Notes: generated by a model from the sequence alone, not told the origin. A stretch of 64,000 nt of DNA from Flavobacterium oreochromis (GCF_019565455.1 NZ_CP067377.1:186001-250000); one strand, 5' to 3'; numbered from the stretch's first letter, positions 19,850-29,135 are shown. A program made the numbers and translations.

Positions 19850-20635
19850 TTAAAGTGAACATGAGGTTGATATAACATTACGCGCTTTTAAATCTTCTAT
19901 TAATGCTTTATCAATTTCTACATATAAATTATTTTCTGGTGTATTTACAGGGGCATTTTTTACAGGAAACCCTTGTAAAAACATATAATAAGCTAATTGA
20001 ACTACAGTAGTTGAGTATTCAATATGTGGGTTTATAGACGCATAACTACATTTATCTTTTATATAAGCCTTAACTTCAGGTTTTAATTTTGTACAAGCAT
20101 CCGCCAAACTAGCAATTTGCTGCATTTGTAATGTTCGCTTAGCATTTTCAGTTTGGTCCATCCATTTAGTTTGTCTTAAATTTTCATTTAATCTGACTCC
20201 GTCAGAAGTGTACTGAGGTATATGAGGATTCTGAGCTATAGGAGATTTGTAATTAACAAAATCTTGAAGAAATTTTTGATTTACTGAAACATGAACTAAT
20301 TCATGTAAAAGAGTCCCTGCACTATTTTTAGAGTAACCAATAAGATAATTTTTAGGTAAGCCTATTTCAGCATCGTATTTACAAATTGTAGAACCTCCTT
20401 GTCTAGTATCTTCTCTGTTTAATGAAGTAACTAATTTAATATCTCGTAGTGCATCTCGAATTGCAATAGCAAGATGAGGATTTGAAACTACAAAACTATG
20501 GCTTTTTAAAATTTGTATATCCCGCTGAACTTCAGGATCAAAACTACTCTTTTGATATACATTTTTAAATGCAAAAAGAGAAAAAACGGTCCCTAAAAGT
20601 AGGGGGATAGTAGGTTTAGGTAAAATTTGATTCAT
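19850..20635 (-). CDS. Exported HExxH metallopeptidase-like protein
   Basis: 261 residues with a hydrophobic N-terminal segment (TIPLLLGTVFSLFAF), either a signal peptide or an anchor. TLLHELVHV gives a zinc-binding HExxH at residues 111-115. A later PHIEYSTTV segment could supply a glutamate third ligand, as in gluzincin-type toxins, but this is a guess. No type IX sorting domain is visible. It is fourth gene of the cluster, between the papain-fold-like proteins and the discoidin-like protein. Family not recognised beyond the zinc motif, so protease activity is inferred. Confidence 0.65.
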   Translation of the reverse strand: MNQILPKPTIPLLLGTVFSLFAFKNVYQKSSFDPEVQRDIQILKSHSFVVSNPHLAIAIRDALRDIKLVTSLNREDTRQGGSTICKYDAEIGLPKNYLIGYSKNSAGTLLHELVHVSVNQKFLQDFVNYKSPIAQNPHIPQYTSDGVRLNENLRQTKWMDQTENAKRTLQMQQIASLADACTKLKPEVKAYIKDKCSYASINPHIEYSTTVVQLAYYMFLQGFPVKNAPVNTPENNLYVEIDKALIEDLKARNVISTSCSL

Positions 20636-20770
20636 TTTATATTTTTTTTAACATAATACTATAAAGTTACAATTCACATAAAATATGTATAAAAAAAAAT
20701 TGTAGAATATTTTCTACAATTTTTTATATTTTAAACTTTTTTTTAATTAAATAGCTTTTTTATTCATTAT

Positions 20771-21286
20771 TTAATTTTTAGCAAATATATTATAAACTAA
20801 ATTACCTCCTTCATATGGAAAACCTGTAATTCTGGGTGGGTTTGACTGATAATCAATACATTTTAAACCAGGATTAACACCATTATTATAATATCCTGTA
20901 TCACGAGTAACTACGATCATATGTCCGCTCCCTCCTTGACGAGTATAAGCTAGTCCTGCACTTTGTCCATTCGGTAAAGTTGAAAGAAGACAATAAGCTG
21001 TAGCTTCATCTAAATCTGTAATACAGCGTACACTAACTCCAGCATTTCTAAACAAATCAATAATTTCATCTATTTGAGCCGTATCTTGCTGCATAATTCC
21101 TGTTGATGCTACTAAATCTGTAACGGTTGTATTTAACAATGCTGCTGTAGAACAGTAATAACAATTTTCAGTTAAACAATGGCTATTAGTTGATTTTATA
21201 GGATCCATAACAGGATAAAAACCATTTTGTGCAAAAGCAAAAAAGGAGAAAAATAAAAAATATAAAGTAAAAATATTTTTTTTCAT
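20771..21286 (-). CDS. Exported papain-fold-like protein (C-H-D arrangement)
   Basis: About 171 residues. Start set at 21286, where MKKNIFTLYFLFFSFFAFAQ is a good Sec signal; the longer frame adds 12 residues. The mature part has ENCYYCSTAAL, then GGSGHMIVV, then CIDYQSNP. This Cys, His, Asp order with a following Gln resembles papain-fold toxin or deamidase domains of the Tox-PL type (NCxxC ... GHxxx ... DxQ). Function is inferred from motif order only; it could be a deamidase, a cysteine protease or an inactive relative. It lacks a sorting domain and is next to a second C-H-D protein. Confidence 0.6.
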   Translation of the reverse strand: MKKNIFTLYFLFFSFFAFAQNGFYPVMDPIKSTNSHCLTENCYYCSTAALLNTTVTDLVASTGIMQQDTAQIDEIIDLFRNAGVSVRCITDLDEATAYCLLSTLPNGQSAGLAYTRQGGSGHMIVVTRDTGYYNNGVNPGLKCIDYQSNPPRITGFPYEGGNLVYNIFAKN

Positions 21287-21308
21287 AAAATTACATGGGA
21301 GTAAAAAG

Positions 21309-21951
21309 TTAAAAAATAACACAACGCTCTTGCCTTCTATCGTTAATCTCTCTTCTAATTTGAGCTTTTAATCGTATATCATCTAATCTGTCAAATTCTT
21401 CAACAGCTTTTTTTTTGTTGTTCAGTTAATTTAGGTTTAGTACATTCAGGACAAACAAAAGCATATAATGACTCTCCACTACGTAACTGATGTTCTAAAA
21501 CTGGATTTTGCCCTTTAGTTCTTGTAACTAATTCTTTCATCCAATCAGCAGCTGGAAGGCAAATGATATCTTCATCTAAAGGATCAACTCCTCTAAATTG
21601 CTTATGAGTGGGATCTAGTATGTATTCTTTTCCTTTAAAAATTATGGTTACAGCAGTATGATTATACGATTCATATTGTGGATAATGCCATTTCCAATAA
21701 GCAAAAGTGGCTCCACTACCTACTGAAAAACCCTTAGAAGACAGTACCGATTTAACACGTATAGCATCAGCACATGATCCTCCACTACTTGATATAAATT
21801 CCTTAATAGCATCTTTTGCTCTATCTATATATTCTCTTAATTCCTCTTTTTGTTGATTCGTTTGAAAAGCAGAAGATATAATAGCAAAACGACTACAAGG
21901 ATCTTGTGAAAATCCACTTATAAAAAACAGAAGTACTATATAAAATCTCAT
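21309..21951 (-). CDS. Exported deamidase/transglutaminase-like C-H-D protein (frame break near its end)
   Basis: Signal peptide MRFYIVLLFFISGFSQ, then SGGSCADAIRV (Cys), YNHTAVTII (His) and EYILDPTHKQF (Asp). This is the catalytic order of protein-glutaminase and transglutaminase-like papain folds. As written the frame stops at 21400 after an A9 run. Removing one A would extend it with a charged helical tail ending at 21309, close to the next gene's start at 21286. The extended form is probably real, but A9 runs can also cause transcriptional slippage. It is second gene of the cluster, 13 bases after the RIP gene. Confidence 0.6.
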
Positions 21952-21963
21952 AAGTTTAAAAAA

Positions 21964-22680
21964 TTAAAAATTATTATCTCCTAGTAACGTTGTATTCCAT
22001 CTTTTAATCATATCATAACGAGTTGATGCGTCAAAAGGAGTAGAGCTTCTTAACATATTATATACATCTGTTTCAACTGACTTAAAACGAGATGCCTCAC
22101 AAGTCATAATAATAATTTTAGTTAATGCGGAAGATAACGCAGAGGAAACTACCGCCCCTTTAAAACCACTAATAGTCCTAACTAGGGTTTCCAATTCAGC
22201 CTTATTAATGATAGGTAGTGAAGAAGCACAACCTAAACTTCTATAAGAACCATCTACTGAAAGAGTAACACTATTAAGGCCTTTTAACTCTATATTAGGA
22301 AAAGGTTCTATATTAAATAAATAATCTTTTCCATCTCCTCCCTTAAATCCTACAACGTATAATGAAGCATTTGGGGCAGGAATACAGGCTCTACTTTCAA
22401 AAGCTGCATTAAGATACAAAAGACAAGTAGCCTCATTAATTTTAATATTAACCTTTAATACGTTAGCAATATTAGCATTTCCTCTAAAAGCATCTCTTAT
22501 ACTTTGGATATTAGAAGAATAAGCGGTTGGTTCTAGATTTAAATCAAAGACTCCTAAAACTCTAGTCTTTTTTACATCTGATCTATCTATTTGATAAATC
22601 TTTTTTCTACTAATTTCTTTTTTTTCAATAATATTAGAAAATACAAAAGGCAAACAGACCAGTAATAAAGTTTTTAACAT
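21964..22680 (-). CDS. Secreted ribosome-inactivating protein, ricin/Shiga A-chain type
   Basis: About 238 residues with a Sec-type signal (LKTLLLVCLPFVFS). RIPs remove one adenine from the sarcin-ricin loop of large-subunit rRNA. Numbering from the upstream ATG at 22686, IMTCEASRFKSVETDV (193-208) with its preceding residues fits the Shiga/ricin signature. It contains the catalytic Glu197 and Arg200. The other ricin pocket residues are also present: Tyr110 in LYVVGF, Tyr148 in DGSYRSL and Trp230 in KRWNTTL. An IRDAFRG segment matches the conserved IRxxxRG region. It is a single-domain A chain with no lectin B chain in the same protein; the discoidin-like neighbour could supply binding. First gene of the cluster, preceded by a TTTG-rich promoter-like region. 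No immunity gene is obvious. Confidence 0.85.
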   Translation of the reverse strand: MLKTLLLVCLPFVFSNIIEKKEISRKKIYQIDRSDVKKTRVLGVFDLNLEPTAYSSNIQSIRDAFRGNANIANVLKVNIKINEATCLLYLNAAFESRACIPAPNASLYVVGFKGGDGKDYLFNIEPFPNIELKGLNSVTLSVDGSYRSLGCASSLPIINKAELETLVRTISGFKGAVVSSALSSALTKIIIMTCEASRFKSVETDVYNMLRSSTPFDASTRYDMIKRWNTTLLGDNNF

Positions 22681-23228
22681 ATGCACAAATTTTATTTGAT
22701 TAACAAGGTAAAAGTAAACAAAAAGTTTTTTTAATTATATACAAAAACTAAAAAACCACAAAGTAACTAACTGATTATCTATTAGTTTCCAACAATAATA
22801 GAAATCATTCTAACCAGTCATCAATAATCTTTTTTACACTTATCATTTTTTAGATCATTAAAATTATCTACTGTACTCTTATAATTATATTAAAAACACT
22901 TACTTTACATGATAATTCCGTTATTTTCTTTTTTTAAGTTTAGAGGATATTTGAATTCATTATTACTCAACTTTTATATTTTATTTTCTTTGATGTATCG
23001 AATATTTTCAACTTAAGAATATAAAAACAATAACTTTTATACTCCTAATTAGTACAAAATAAAACGTATTAAATTCTATAGAATATACTTCTTTCTAACT
23101 TTTATTATTAAAAGAACTTTTAAAATATTTCAATAAATACAAATATTATGAAAACTATATTTTCTAAATTGGACGTTTAGAAAATTAAACATACTTTAAA
23201 AAATATTTTAATTCAATTATAAATAAAG
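22681..23228. promoter_or_regulatory. AT-rich divergent intergenic region between RIP cluster and M28 peptidase
   Basis: About 550 bases without a plausible gene, extremely AT-rich. Immediately before the RIP start, on the minus strand, a TTTTTG and a TAAAATTTG sequence approximate the Bacteroidota -33 and -7 boxes, which would give an almost leaderless transcript. The other end should hold the promoter of the M28 gene at 23229. No clear operator was seen. Confidence 0.4.
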
Positions 23229-24686
23229 ATGAAAAAAATCTTATGGATTTATTTAGCTGCTTTTTCAGCGCAAGCACAGGAATATAAAAAACCCTTAATC
23301 GAAGCAATTAAAGAAAAAGACCTTCGAACGGATATGTATCAACTAGCAGGAGATCAATTTTTAGGACGAGAAGCAGGCACATTAGACGAACTAAAAGTAT
23401 CCACTTGGTTTACAAATAAAATGAAGGAAACGGGTATGCAACCCGCAGGTGAATTTGGTACTTATTATCAATTCTTCGATATGTACCGCCATCAAATAAG
23501 CCCTAATAGTTACATAAAAATAGGCGATAAAAACCTAAAGCTTTGGAAAGATATTTTAGTCGCTGATGTAGTAAATGCAGATCTAAAAACTACTATTATC
23601 TATGTAGGAAAGGCGGAACCAAATGAATTAGCTTCAAAAAACATAGAAGGAAAAATAGTTGCAATTGAAATTTCAGACGCGAACATTCAAAAAGAAATGA
23701 CACTTTTTGAACGTCGTTATCCCGGTTTCATCAAAACAAAATATTATAATGAAGTAAAAAAGCTAGGAGGTAAAGGAATTATTTTCATTACAGATGATAT
23801 TTCAGAAAAAAGTTGGCCAGAAGTACTCCCTCAAATGACAAGAGGTATTTATGGAATAGAGGGTTTACGCGATAAAGTTGAAAACACTTTACCTTTATTT
23901 TGGATAAAAAGATCTAATAAGGAATGGTTAATTAAAAATCCAGAAATTGAGATTCGTTTAGAAACTGAAACTTACCAATATCCATCTGTAAACTTAATAG
24001 GAAAAATAGAAGGCACAGATCCTAAACTTAAGGAAGAATATGTTTTAATCAGTGGACATCAAGATCATGACGGAATTCGACACGTGGTGATGAATGATAG
24101 TATTTACAATGGTGCTGATGATAATGCCAGTACTTGTGTTGCAATGCTTGCAATGGCCAGAGCATATCAAAAACAACCTTCAAAACGTAGTATATTATTT
24201 GTCTTTCATGGAGCAGAAGAGCGTGGATTATTAGGTTCTCGCTATCATACACAACATTTAGTGGTACCTAAAGAAAAAATAGTAGCTGTTTTAAATGGTG
24301 ATATGATCGGACGTAATAATTTAGAAGAAGCAGCCTTACTAGGAGGAGAAAACCCTCATAAAAATTCAGATGATTTAGTTCGAATGGCAATTGATGCCAA
24401 TAACGAAAGTACTCAGTTTAAATTTTTAAAAGATTGGGATTTACCTGAACATCCTGAATATTTTTACTTTAGAAGTGACCATGCTCCTTATGCAAGAATA
24501 GGTATTCCTGCGGTTTTTTTCACTTCTGTTTTACATCATCAATATCATACACCACAAGATGAATCAGAAAATATTAATTTTAAAAAACTTCATAAAATGA
24601 CTGAATGGATGTATCGAACTTCTTGGAAAGTAGCTAATGAAGCAAAAAGACCAAGTTTACTCCCTAATTTTAAACTAGAAAGGTAA
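23229..24686 (+). CDS. Secreted M28 zinc aminopeptidase
   Basis: 485 residues with signal peptide MKKILWIYLAAFSAQA. An N-terminal part with a PA-like insert (about 90-245) precedes the M28 catalytic domain. Dizinc ligands are visible: His277 (SGHQDHDG), bridging Asp297/298 (NGADDNAS), catalytic Glu330 with ligand Glu331 (HGAEERGLLGS), Asp358 (LNGDMIGRN) and His440 (HHQYHTPQDE). Members remove N-terminal residues from peptides in the periplasm or outside. It is transcribed divergently from the RIP cluster and followed by a terminator. No sorting domain is present. Confidence 0.92.
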   Translation: MKKILWIYLAAFSAQAQEYKKPLIEAIKEKDLRTDMYQLAGDQFLGREAGTLDELKVSTWFTNKMKETGMQPAGEFGTYYQFFDMYRHQISPNSYIKIGDKNLKLWKDILVADVVNADLKTTIIYVGKAEPNELASKNIEGKIVAIEISDANIQKEMTLFERRYPGFIKTKYYNEVKKLGGKGIIFITDDISEKSWPEVLPQMTRGIYGIEGLRDKVENTLPLFWIKRSNKEWLIKNPEIEIRLETETYQYPSVNLIGKIEGTDPKLKEEYVLISGHQDHDGIRHVVMNDSIYNGADDNASTCVAMLAMARAYQKQPSKRSILFVFHGAEERGLLGSRYHTQHLVVPKEKIVAVLNGDMIGRNNLEEAALLGGENPHKNSDDLVRMAIDANNESTQFKFLKDWDLPEHPEYFYFRSDHAPYARIGIPAVFFTSVLHHQYHTPQDESENINFKKLHKMTEWMYRTSWKVANEAKRPSLLPNFKLER

Positions 24687-24691
24687 GTATA

Positions 24692-24728
24692 AAAAAGAGG
24701 TAATTGAAATTTTCAGCTACCTCTTTTT
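24692..24728 (+). terminator. Terminator of the M28 peptidase gene
   Basis: Stem aaaaagaggta paired with tacctcttttt, ending in a T run 6 bases after the stop codon. Confidence 0.75.
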
Positions 24729-24779
24729 AATCTTAATACTGTCTTATCTTGAAATAACGATACAAAATGTAATTGTGAT

Positions 24780-25271
24780 GAAAAACACTCAAGAATCAGA
24801 TTATGTAAAGCGAACCCAAAAAGACTACACAACGTCTTTTAAATTACAAGTAGTTCAAGAAATAGAAAAAAGTAAAATTTCTATTACTCAATCACGTAAA
24901 TAGTATGACATTCAAAGTAATCCTACAGTTTGAGGTTGGTTAAGAAAATTTAGTAATCTTGATTAGAAAAATCAAACACCACTCAATATGCGAAAATCAC
25001 CAGAGCAAAAATAATAGAACTTGAGGCTAAAGTTAAATTATTAGAAAAGTAGAAAGCTTTTGTAGAAGAAAAAGCTTTCATTTTTGATATGATGATGAAT
25101 ATAGTTGAAAAAGAATATCAAATTAATATGCGAAAAATTCATCACCCGAACAATCGAACACTTTAAAGAACAACAAAAACAAACAGTAATCTTTTATTAT
25201 GAAAAAAGACCACATAGTCTAATCATATACTTACACCAAATTAAATATATGAGCAGTTTGAACTTAAAATA
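24780..25271 (+). pseudogene. IS3-family transposase relic (orfA fused to the end of orfB)
   Basis: Reading through several in-frame stops gives an OrfA-like start (MKNTQESDYVKRTQKDYTTS), a helix-turn-helix region and the coiled-coil segment IIELEAKVKLLEK...FDMMMNIVEKEY typical of flavobacterial IS3 OrfA. It then jumps directly to FYYEKRPHSL near 25195, the conserved C-terminal motif of IS3 OrfB. The middle of the element, with the catalytic domain, is deleted. At least five stop codons are present, so it is inactive. Confidence 0.75.
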
Positions 25272-25288
25272 AAAACTTATAAAAATAA

Positions 25289-25425
25289 AAAGAGGCTGTC
25301 CAAAAAGTCCGCAATCTTGTCATTTTGACCAAGGGGAGAAATCACATAGTACTGACTATGAAAATCCTCCTTCCGTCGGAGTGACAAACTGTGTGTTGAT
25401 TTTTTACTTTTAGGACAGCCTCTTT
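25289..25425. repeat. MITE/REP-like element with 20-base terminal inverted repeats
   Basis: Arms aaagaggctgtccaaaaagt (25289-25308) and acttttaggacagcctcttt (25406-25425) are nearly perfect inverted repeats around about 100 bases that encode nothing. Such gaggctgtc ends are common as IS or MITE termini in Bacteroidota. It could also act as a terminator between the IS3 relic and the convergent M43 gene. A related interrupted element lies at 56026-57566. Confidence 0.65.
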
Positions 25426-25485
25426 AATTTATCTATTTCTGTTTAATAATCTGTATTGATTATTTAGGAACAGTCATAATATTTT

Positions 25486-26742
25486 TTACCGTTTCATTAT
25501 CTTCTTAATAACCTCTTGATTATCAAACTTTAACACTACAAAATAAACTCCTGTTGTTAAAAAAGACATGTCATATTTTTCTTCTATTTCTACTTGCGTA
25601 TCGTTTACTTCATAAACCATTCTACCTACTCTATCAATAATTTGAATAGCACAAGAAGATGGTGCTTTTTCAAATCTGACATTTAATATATCATCAAGAG
25701 GAACTGGATGAATACTAAAATCTTTTTTTACTTGAGGATCAACTACAACTACTGGAACTGAGTCAAAAACATTTTTAACAAACTGACTTGATATTACATC
25801 ATAATAACTTTTCATAACAAGAGCTTGTCCTTCTGTAAACATATACATACAAGCATCATCTACATAATCCATATAATTCATAGTTAACGCTTTCTGATTT
25901 GGCACACATCCTGGAATTGAGCCTACTTTAGGACAACCAGAGCTTGATATAGCAATTTTTGGGGTATCTGCTATACCATCATCATCATCTCCACAACCAT
26001 CATTATTTGCAAAAGTATGCTTCAAATTAAAGAAATGTCCTAATTCATGTGTTAATGTTCTACCTAAATTAAATCTTGTTGCAGGCTTATATCCGGGACA
26101 ACCTGCTCCACTACCAAAGCAATAGGTATTAATTACTACGGTATGTCCTTGTGAAGGTTTTCCTCCTAAAGGGGAATGTCCTAACTCATCAGAACCAAGA
26201 TCACGAATCACAAAATTCATATAACCCTTCCATGTTAAATCAGAATCAGTTCCTCCTAAAAAATTCGTTCCAAAAGTGATAGCAGGCATACCATCTATTA
26301 AACCTGTTACTTTTGGGTGATTTTTTGTAGCCAAAATAAATTGAACATTCATTTTGCCACTAAAAATATTAGGATATAGACTTGTGTTTTCATTCCATTT
26401 AGAAATATCTTTATTAGTTGCATTATAATCCGCATTTAATATATCTAATTGGCTTTGTACTAAATCTAATATACATTTTTTATCTTGTTCAGTAGCCGAA
26501 GTTAACATGGGAAAGTGAACAGCAACGGGTATTTTTATGGGATCAGCCAGCTTACTTAATTCTGCTTTTTCCGTTGTATTTTTTAAAAGCCTCTTCTGAA
26601 ATTTTTCTTGTAAATCATAATGAATGGCTCTATTTTTTGAGTCTTTTAAATATTTGTCCATATAGGACTGCATACCACATTCTCTATTCTGTGCAAATCC
26701 TAAAACGGAAACCAATAAAAACAACTTAAAACTTATCTTCAT
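25486..26742 (-). CDS. Secreted M43 (pappalysin-type) metalloprotease with type IX sorting domain
   Basis: About 418 residues starting at ATG 26742. Signal peptide MKISFKLFLLVSVLGFAQ. The extended zinc motif HELGHFFNLKH (HExxHxxGxxH-like with the third His) and the Met-turn NYMDY define M43, as in cytophagalysin and ulilysin. Paired Cys residues around GCGDDDDGIADTPK fit a calcium-bound loop. The C-terminal 80 residues (SIHPVPLDDILNVRF ... VIKKIMKR) form a type A type IX sorting domain, so the protein is secreted or surface-bound. It lies 36 bases downstream of obgE on the same strand but is unlikely to be functionally linked to it. Confidence 0.92.
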   Translation of the reverse strand: MKISFKLFLLVSVLGFAQNRECGMQSYMDKYLKDSKNRAIHYDLQEKFQKRLLKNTTEKAELSKLADPIKIPVAVHFPMLTSATEQDKKCILDLVQSQLDILNADYNATNKDISKWNENTSLYPNIFSGKMNVQFILATKNHPKVTGLIDGMPAITFGTNFLGGTDSDLTWKGYMNFVIRDLGSDELGHSPLGGKPSQGHTVVINTYCFGSGAGCPGYKPATRFNLGRTLTHELGHFFNLKHTFANNDGCGDDDDGIADTPKIAISSSGCPKVGSIPGCVPNQKALTMNYMDYVDDACMYMFTEGQALVMKSYYDVISSQFVKNVFDSVPVVVVDPQVKKDFSIHPVPLDDILNVRFEKAPSSCAIQIIDRVGRMVYEVNDTQVEIEEKYDMSFLTTGVYFVVLKFDNQEVIKKIMKR

Positions 26743-26778
26743 CACTTAAATAATATATGTTAATTTTTTTAAAAAAAT

Positions 26779-27786
26779 CTAATCTGCCGTATTAAGCATT
26801 TGCCATAATTTATCTTTTAGCTCAATTATTCCTTGTTGGGCTACAGAAGAAATAAACAAATATTGAATACCTTTTAAATCCTGATCTAATTGCTGTTTCA
26901 TTTCTGACCTTAACTCATCATCTAACATATCTGATTTAGATATAACTACTAAGCGATCCTTATCTAAAAGTTCTGGATTATACCTACGTAATTCATCAAT
27001 CAACACATCATATTGTGCTCTAATATCATCTGCATCAACTGGAATTAAAAATAGTAAAGTAGAATTACGTTCAATATGGCGTAAAAAATAATGTCCTAAG
27101 CCACGACCTTCTGCTGCTCCTTCTATAATTCCTGGAATATCAGCAATAACAAAAGATTGAAAATTACGATATGCTACAATTCCTAAATTAGGTTTTAATG
27201 TTGTAAAAGGATAATCTGCTATCTTAGGTTTAGCAGAAGTTAACACAGACAATAATGTAGACTTTCCAGCATTAGGAAACCCTACTAGACCTACATCTGC
27301 TAAAACTTTTAATTCTAGAATAACATCAATCTCATTACCTGGCATTCCTGGTTGAGCATATCTAGGTGTCTGATTCGTTGCGCTTCTAAAATGCCAGTTA
27401 CCTAACCCTCCTTTTCCTCCTTTTACTAAAATTTCTTTTTGTCCATCTTCTGTAATTTCAAATAATACTTCATCTGTATCTTTATCTTTTACAACAGTTC
27501 CTAAAGGTACTTCTACAAATTTATCTTCCCCATCATGTCCTGTGGAACGAGAAGAACCACCATCTCCTCCATGACCTGCTTTAACATGTCTTAGAAACTT
27601 TAAATGAAATAATGTCCATAGATTCTTATTACCTACTAATATAACATGTCCTCCTCGACCACCGTCACCTCCATCAGGTCCTCCTTTTTCAATAAATTTC
27701 TCCCTATGTAAGTGAGAAGATCCTTTACCTCCTTTACCTGAAGCTGCATATATTTTTACATAATCTACAAAATTCCCTTCTGTCAT
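26779..27786 (-). CDS. obgE: GTPase ObgE/CgtA
   Basis: 335 residues. Essential GTPase that associates with the 50S ribosomal subunit and stress responses. The glycine-rich Obg fold ([26 protein letters not shown]) occupies about 1-160. The G domain has G1 GFPNAGKS (169-176), the TT-switch DYPFTTL, G3 DIPG (216-219) and G4 SKSD. The C-terminal OCT domain found in some relatives is absent, as is usual in Bacteroidota. It lies downstream of the CNNM gene, separated by a terminator-like hairpin. Confidence 0.97.
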   Translation of the reverse strand: MTEGNFVDYVKIYAASGKGGKGSSHLHREKFIEKGGPDGGDGGRGGHVILVGNKNLWTLFHLKFLRHVKAGHGGDGGSSRSTGHDGEDKFVEVPLGTVVKDKDTDEVLFEITEDGQKEILVKGGKGGLGNWHFRSATNQTPRYAQPGMPGNEIDVILELKVLADVGLVGFPNAGKSTLLSVLTSAKPKIADYPFTTLKPNLGIVAYRNFQSFVIADIPGIIEGAAEGRGLGHYFLRHIERNSTLLFLIPVDADDIRAQYDVLIDELRRYNPELLDKDRLVVISKSDMLDDELRSEMKQQLDQDLKGIQYLFISSVAQQGIIELKDKLWQMLNTAD

Positions 27787-27809
27787 AACTTTTTACTATT
27801 CAGTCAAAA

Positions 27810-27844
27810 TCGCAGTTTTCAACTGCTATAGCTGAAAACTGCGA
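27810..27844 (-). terminator. Terminator between CNNM gene and obgE
   Basis: Perfect 12-base stem tcgcagttttca / tgaaaactgcga with an 11-base loop, just after the CNNM stop codon and before the obgE start. The T tail is weak, so read-through into obgE is possible. Confidence 0.6.
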
Positions 27845-27851
27845 TCATAAA

Positions 27852-29135
27852 CTAATTTATTTCTTTTAATGAACGAACAATTACTTTATCTATTTTTACT
27901 CCATCCATATCTATTACTTCCAATTCCATTCGATTCCAAATGAGTTTTTCTCCTACTTTAGGAATAGAACCTAATTCTGTCATAATTAAACCACTTACTG
28001 TTGTGACTTCATAATCATTAATTAAATCATCCATATCAAAGTAAGTCAAAAAATCATGTAATGAATAATGTCCATCTACTAACCAACTACCATCTTCTCT
28101 GGCTATTAATTGAAATTCTTCTTCATAAAACTCTGCGGCATCTCCTACTAGTGCTTCTAAAATATCATTAAGAGTAATTATACCTTGCAGGACTCCATAC
28201 TCATCCGTTACAAAAGCATAATGTACTTTTGTCTTTTTAAAATTTTCTAATGCTTTATAAGCAGATGTATGTTCTATAAAATAAACGGGCTCTTTTGTTA
28301 TAGAACGTAAATCAAAATCACCTCCTTTTTCAAAACTTGCAAATAAATCTTTTAAGAAAACAACTCCAACGACATTGTCTAAGTTATCTTTACAAACAGG
28401 ATATACTGAATGTAATTCTTCCAAAACTTGCAATTTCAACTCACTTACTTGATCTTCTAATGAAAGATAAACAACTGATTTACGGTGTGTCATTAAGGAG
28501 TTAACTTTTCTATCTCCAATATGAAAAACGCGCTCTACAATATCTTGTTCGATTTCTTGTACTTCTCCTCCTTCCGTACCTTCTTTGATAATAGCTTTTA
28601 TTTCTTCTTCTGTAACTTTACCGTCTGCAGTTGGTTTAATATTTAAAACTTTTAATATAAACTCAGTCGAGGTGGTTAATAACCAAATAAAAGGAGCCGT
28701 TATTACCGAAATCATTTTCATTGGTACAGCTACAGCTTTTGCTATCATTTCAGGATAATTTAAACCAATTCTTTTAGGTAGCAATTCTCCTAACACTAAT
28801 GAAAAAAAAGTTAATACCACTACTACTACACCTGTTCCTAAACTTTTAGAATACGGAGCAGTCATAGGATAAATTGCAAAGAATTCTTGTACATCATGTG
28901 TAATTTTATCTCCTGAATAAATACCTGTTAAAATTCCTATTAAGGTAATTCCTATCTGTACAGTTGATAAAAACTTATTTGGTGAATTAGCAAGATCCAA
29001 TGCTGTTTTCGCACTCGTATTACCTTTTTTGGCAGCGGTTTCTAACCTATTTTTTCTTGCTGATATGAGTGCGATCTCTGACATGGAAAAAACTCCATTT
29101 AACAGTATCAGCAAGAATATTATGACTATTTCCAT
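27852..29135 (-). CDS. CNNM/CorC family (DUF21-CBS) membrane protein
   Basis: 427 residues. An N-terminal DUF21 membrane domain has about four hydrophobic segments in 1-170 (MEIVIIFLLILLNGVFSMSE, VVVVVLTFFSLVLGELLPK). It is followed by a CBS-domain pair (about 200-330; VNSLMTHRKSVVYL, YAFVTDEYGVLQGIITLNDILEALVGD) and a CorC_HlyC C-terminal domain. This family (often called hemolysin-like) is linked to magnesium or cobalt efflux; a haemolytic role is not implied. It is flanked by adk upstream and obgE downstream, a plausible housekeeping cluster. Confidence 0.92.
   Translation of the reverse strand: MEIVIIFLLILLNGVFSMSEIALISARKNRLETAAKKGNTSAKTALDLANSPNKFLSTVQIGITLIGILTGIYSGDKITHDVQEFFAIYPMTAPYSKSLGTGVVVVVLTFFSLVLGELLPKRIGLNYPEMIAKAVAVPMKMISVITAPFIWLLTTSTEFILKVLNIKPTADGKVTEEEIKAIIKEGTEGGEVQEIEQDIVERVFHIGDRKVNSLMTHRKSVVYLSLEDQVSELKLQVLEELHSVYPVCKDNLDNVVGVVFLKDLFASFEKGGDFDLRSITKEPVYFIEHTSAYKALENFKKTKVHYAFVTDEYGVLQGIITLNDILEALVGDAAEFYEEEFQLIAREDGSWLVDGHYSLHDFLTYFDMDDLINDYEVTTVSGLIMTELGSIPKVGEKLIWNRMELEVIDMDGVKIDKVIVRSLKEIN

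Noticed and set aside
27852..29135. True haemolysin
   Set aside because: The hemolysin name attached to this family is historical; the DUF21-CBS-CorC layout points to ion transport.
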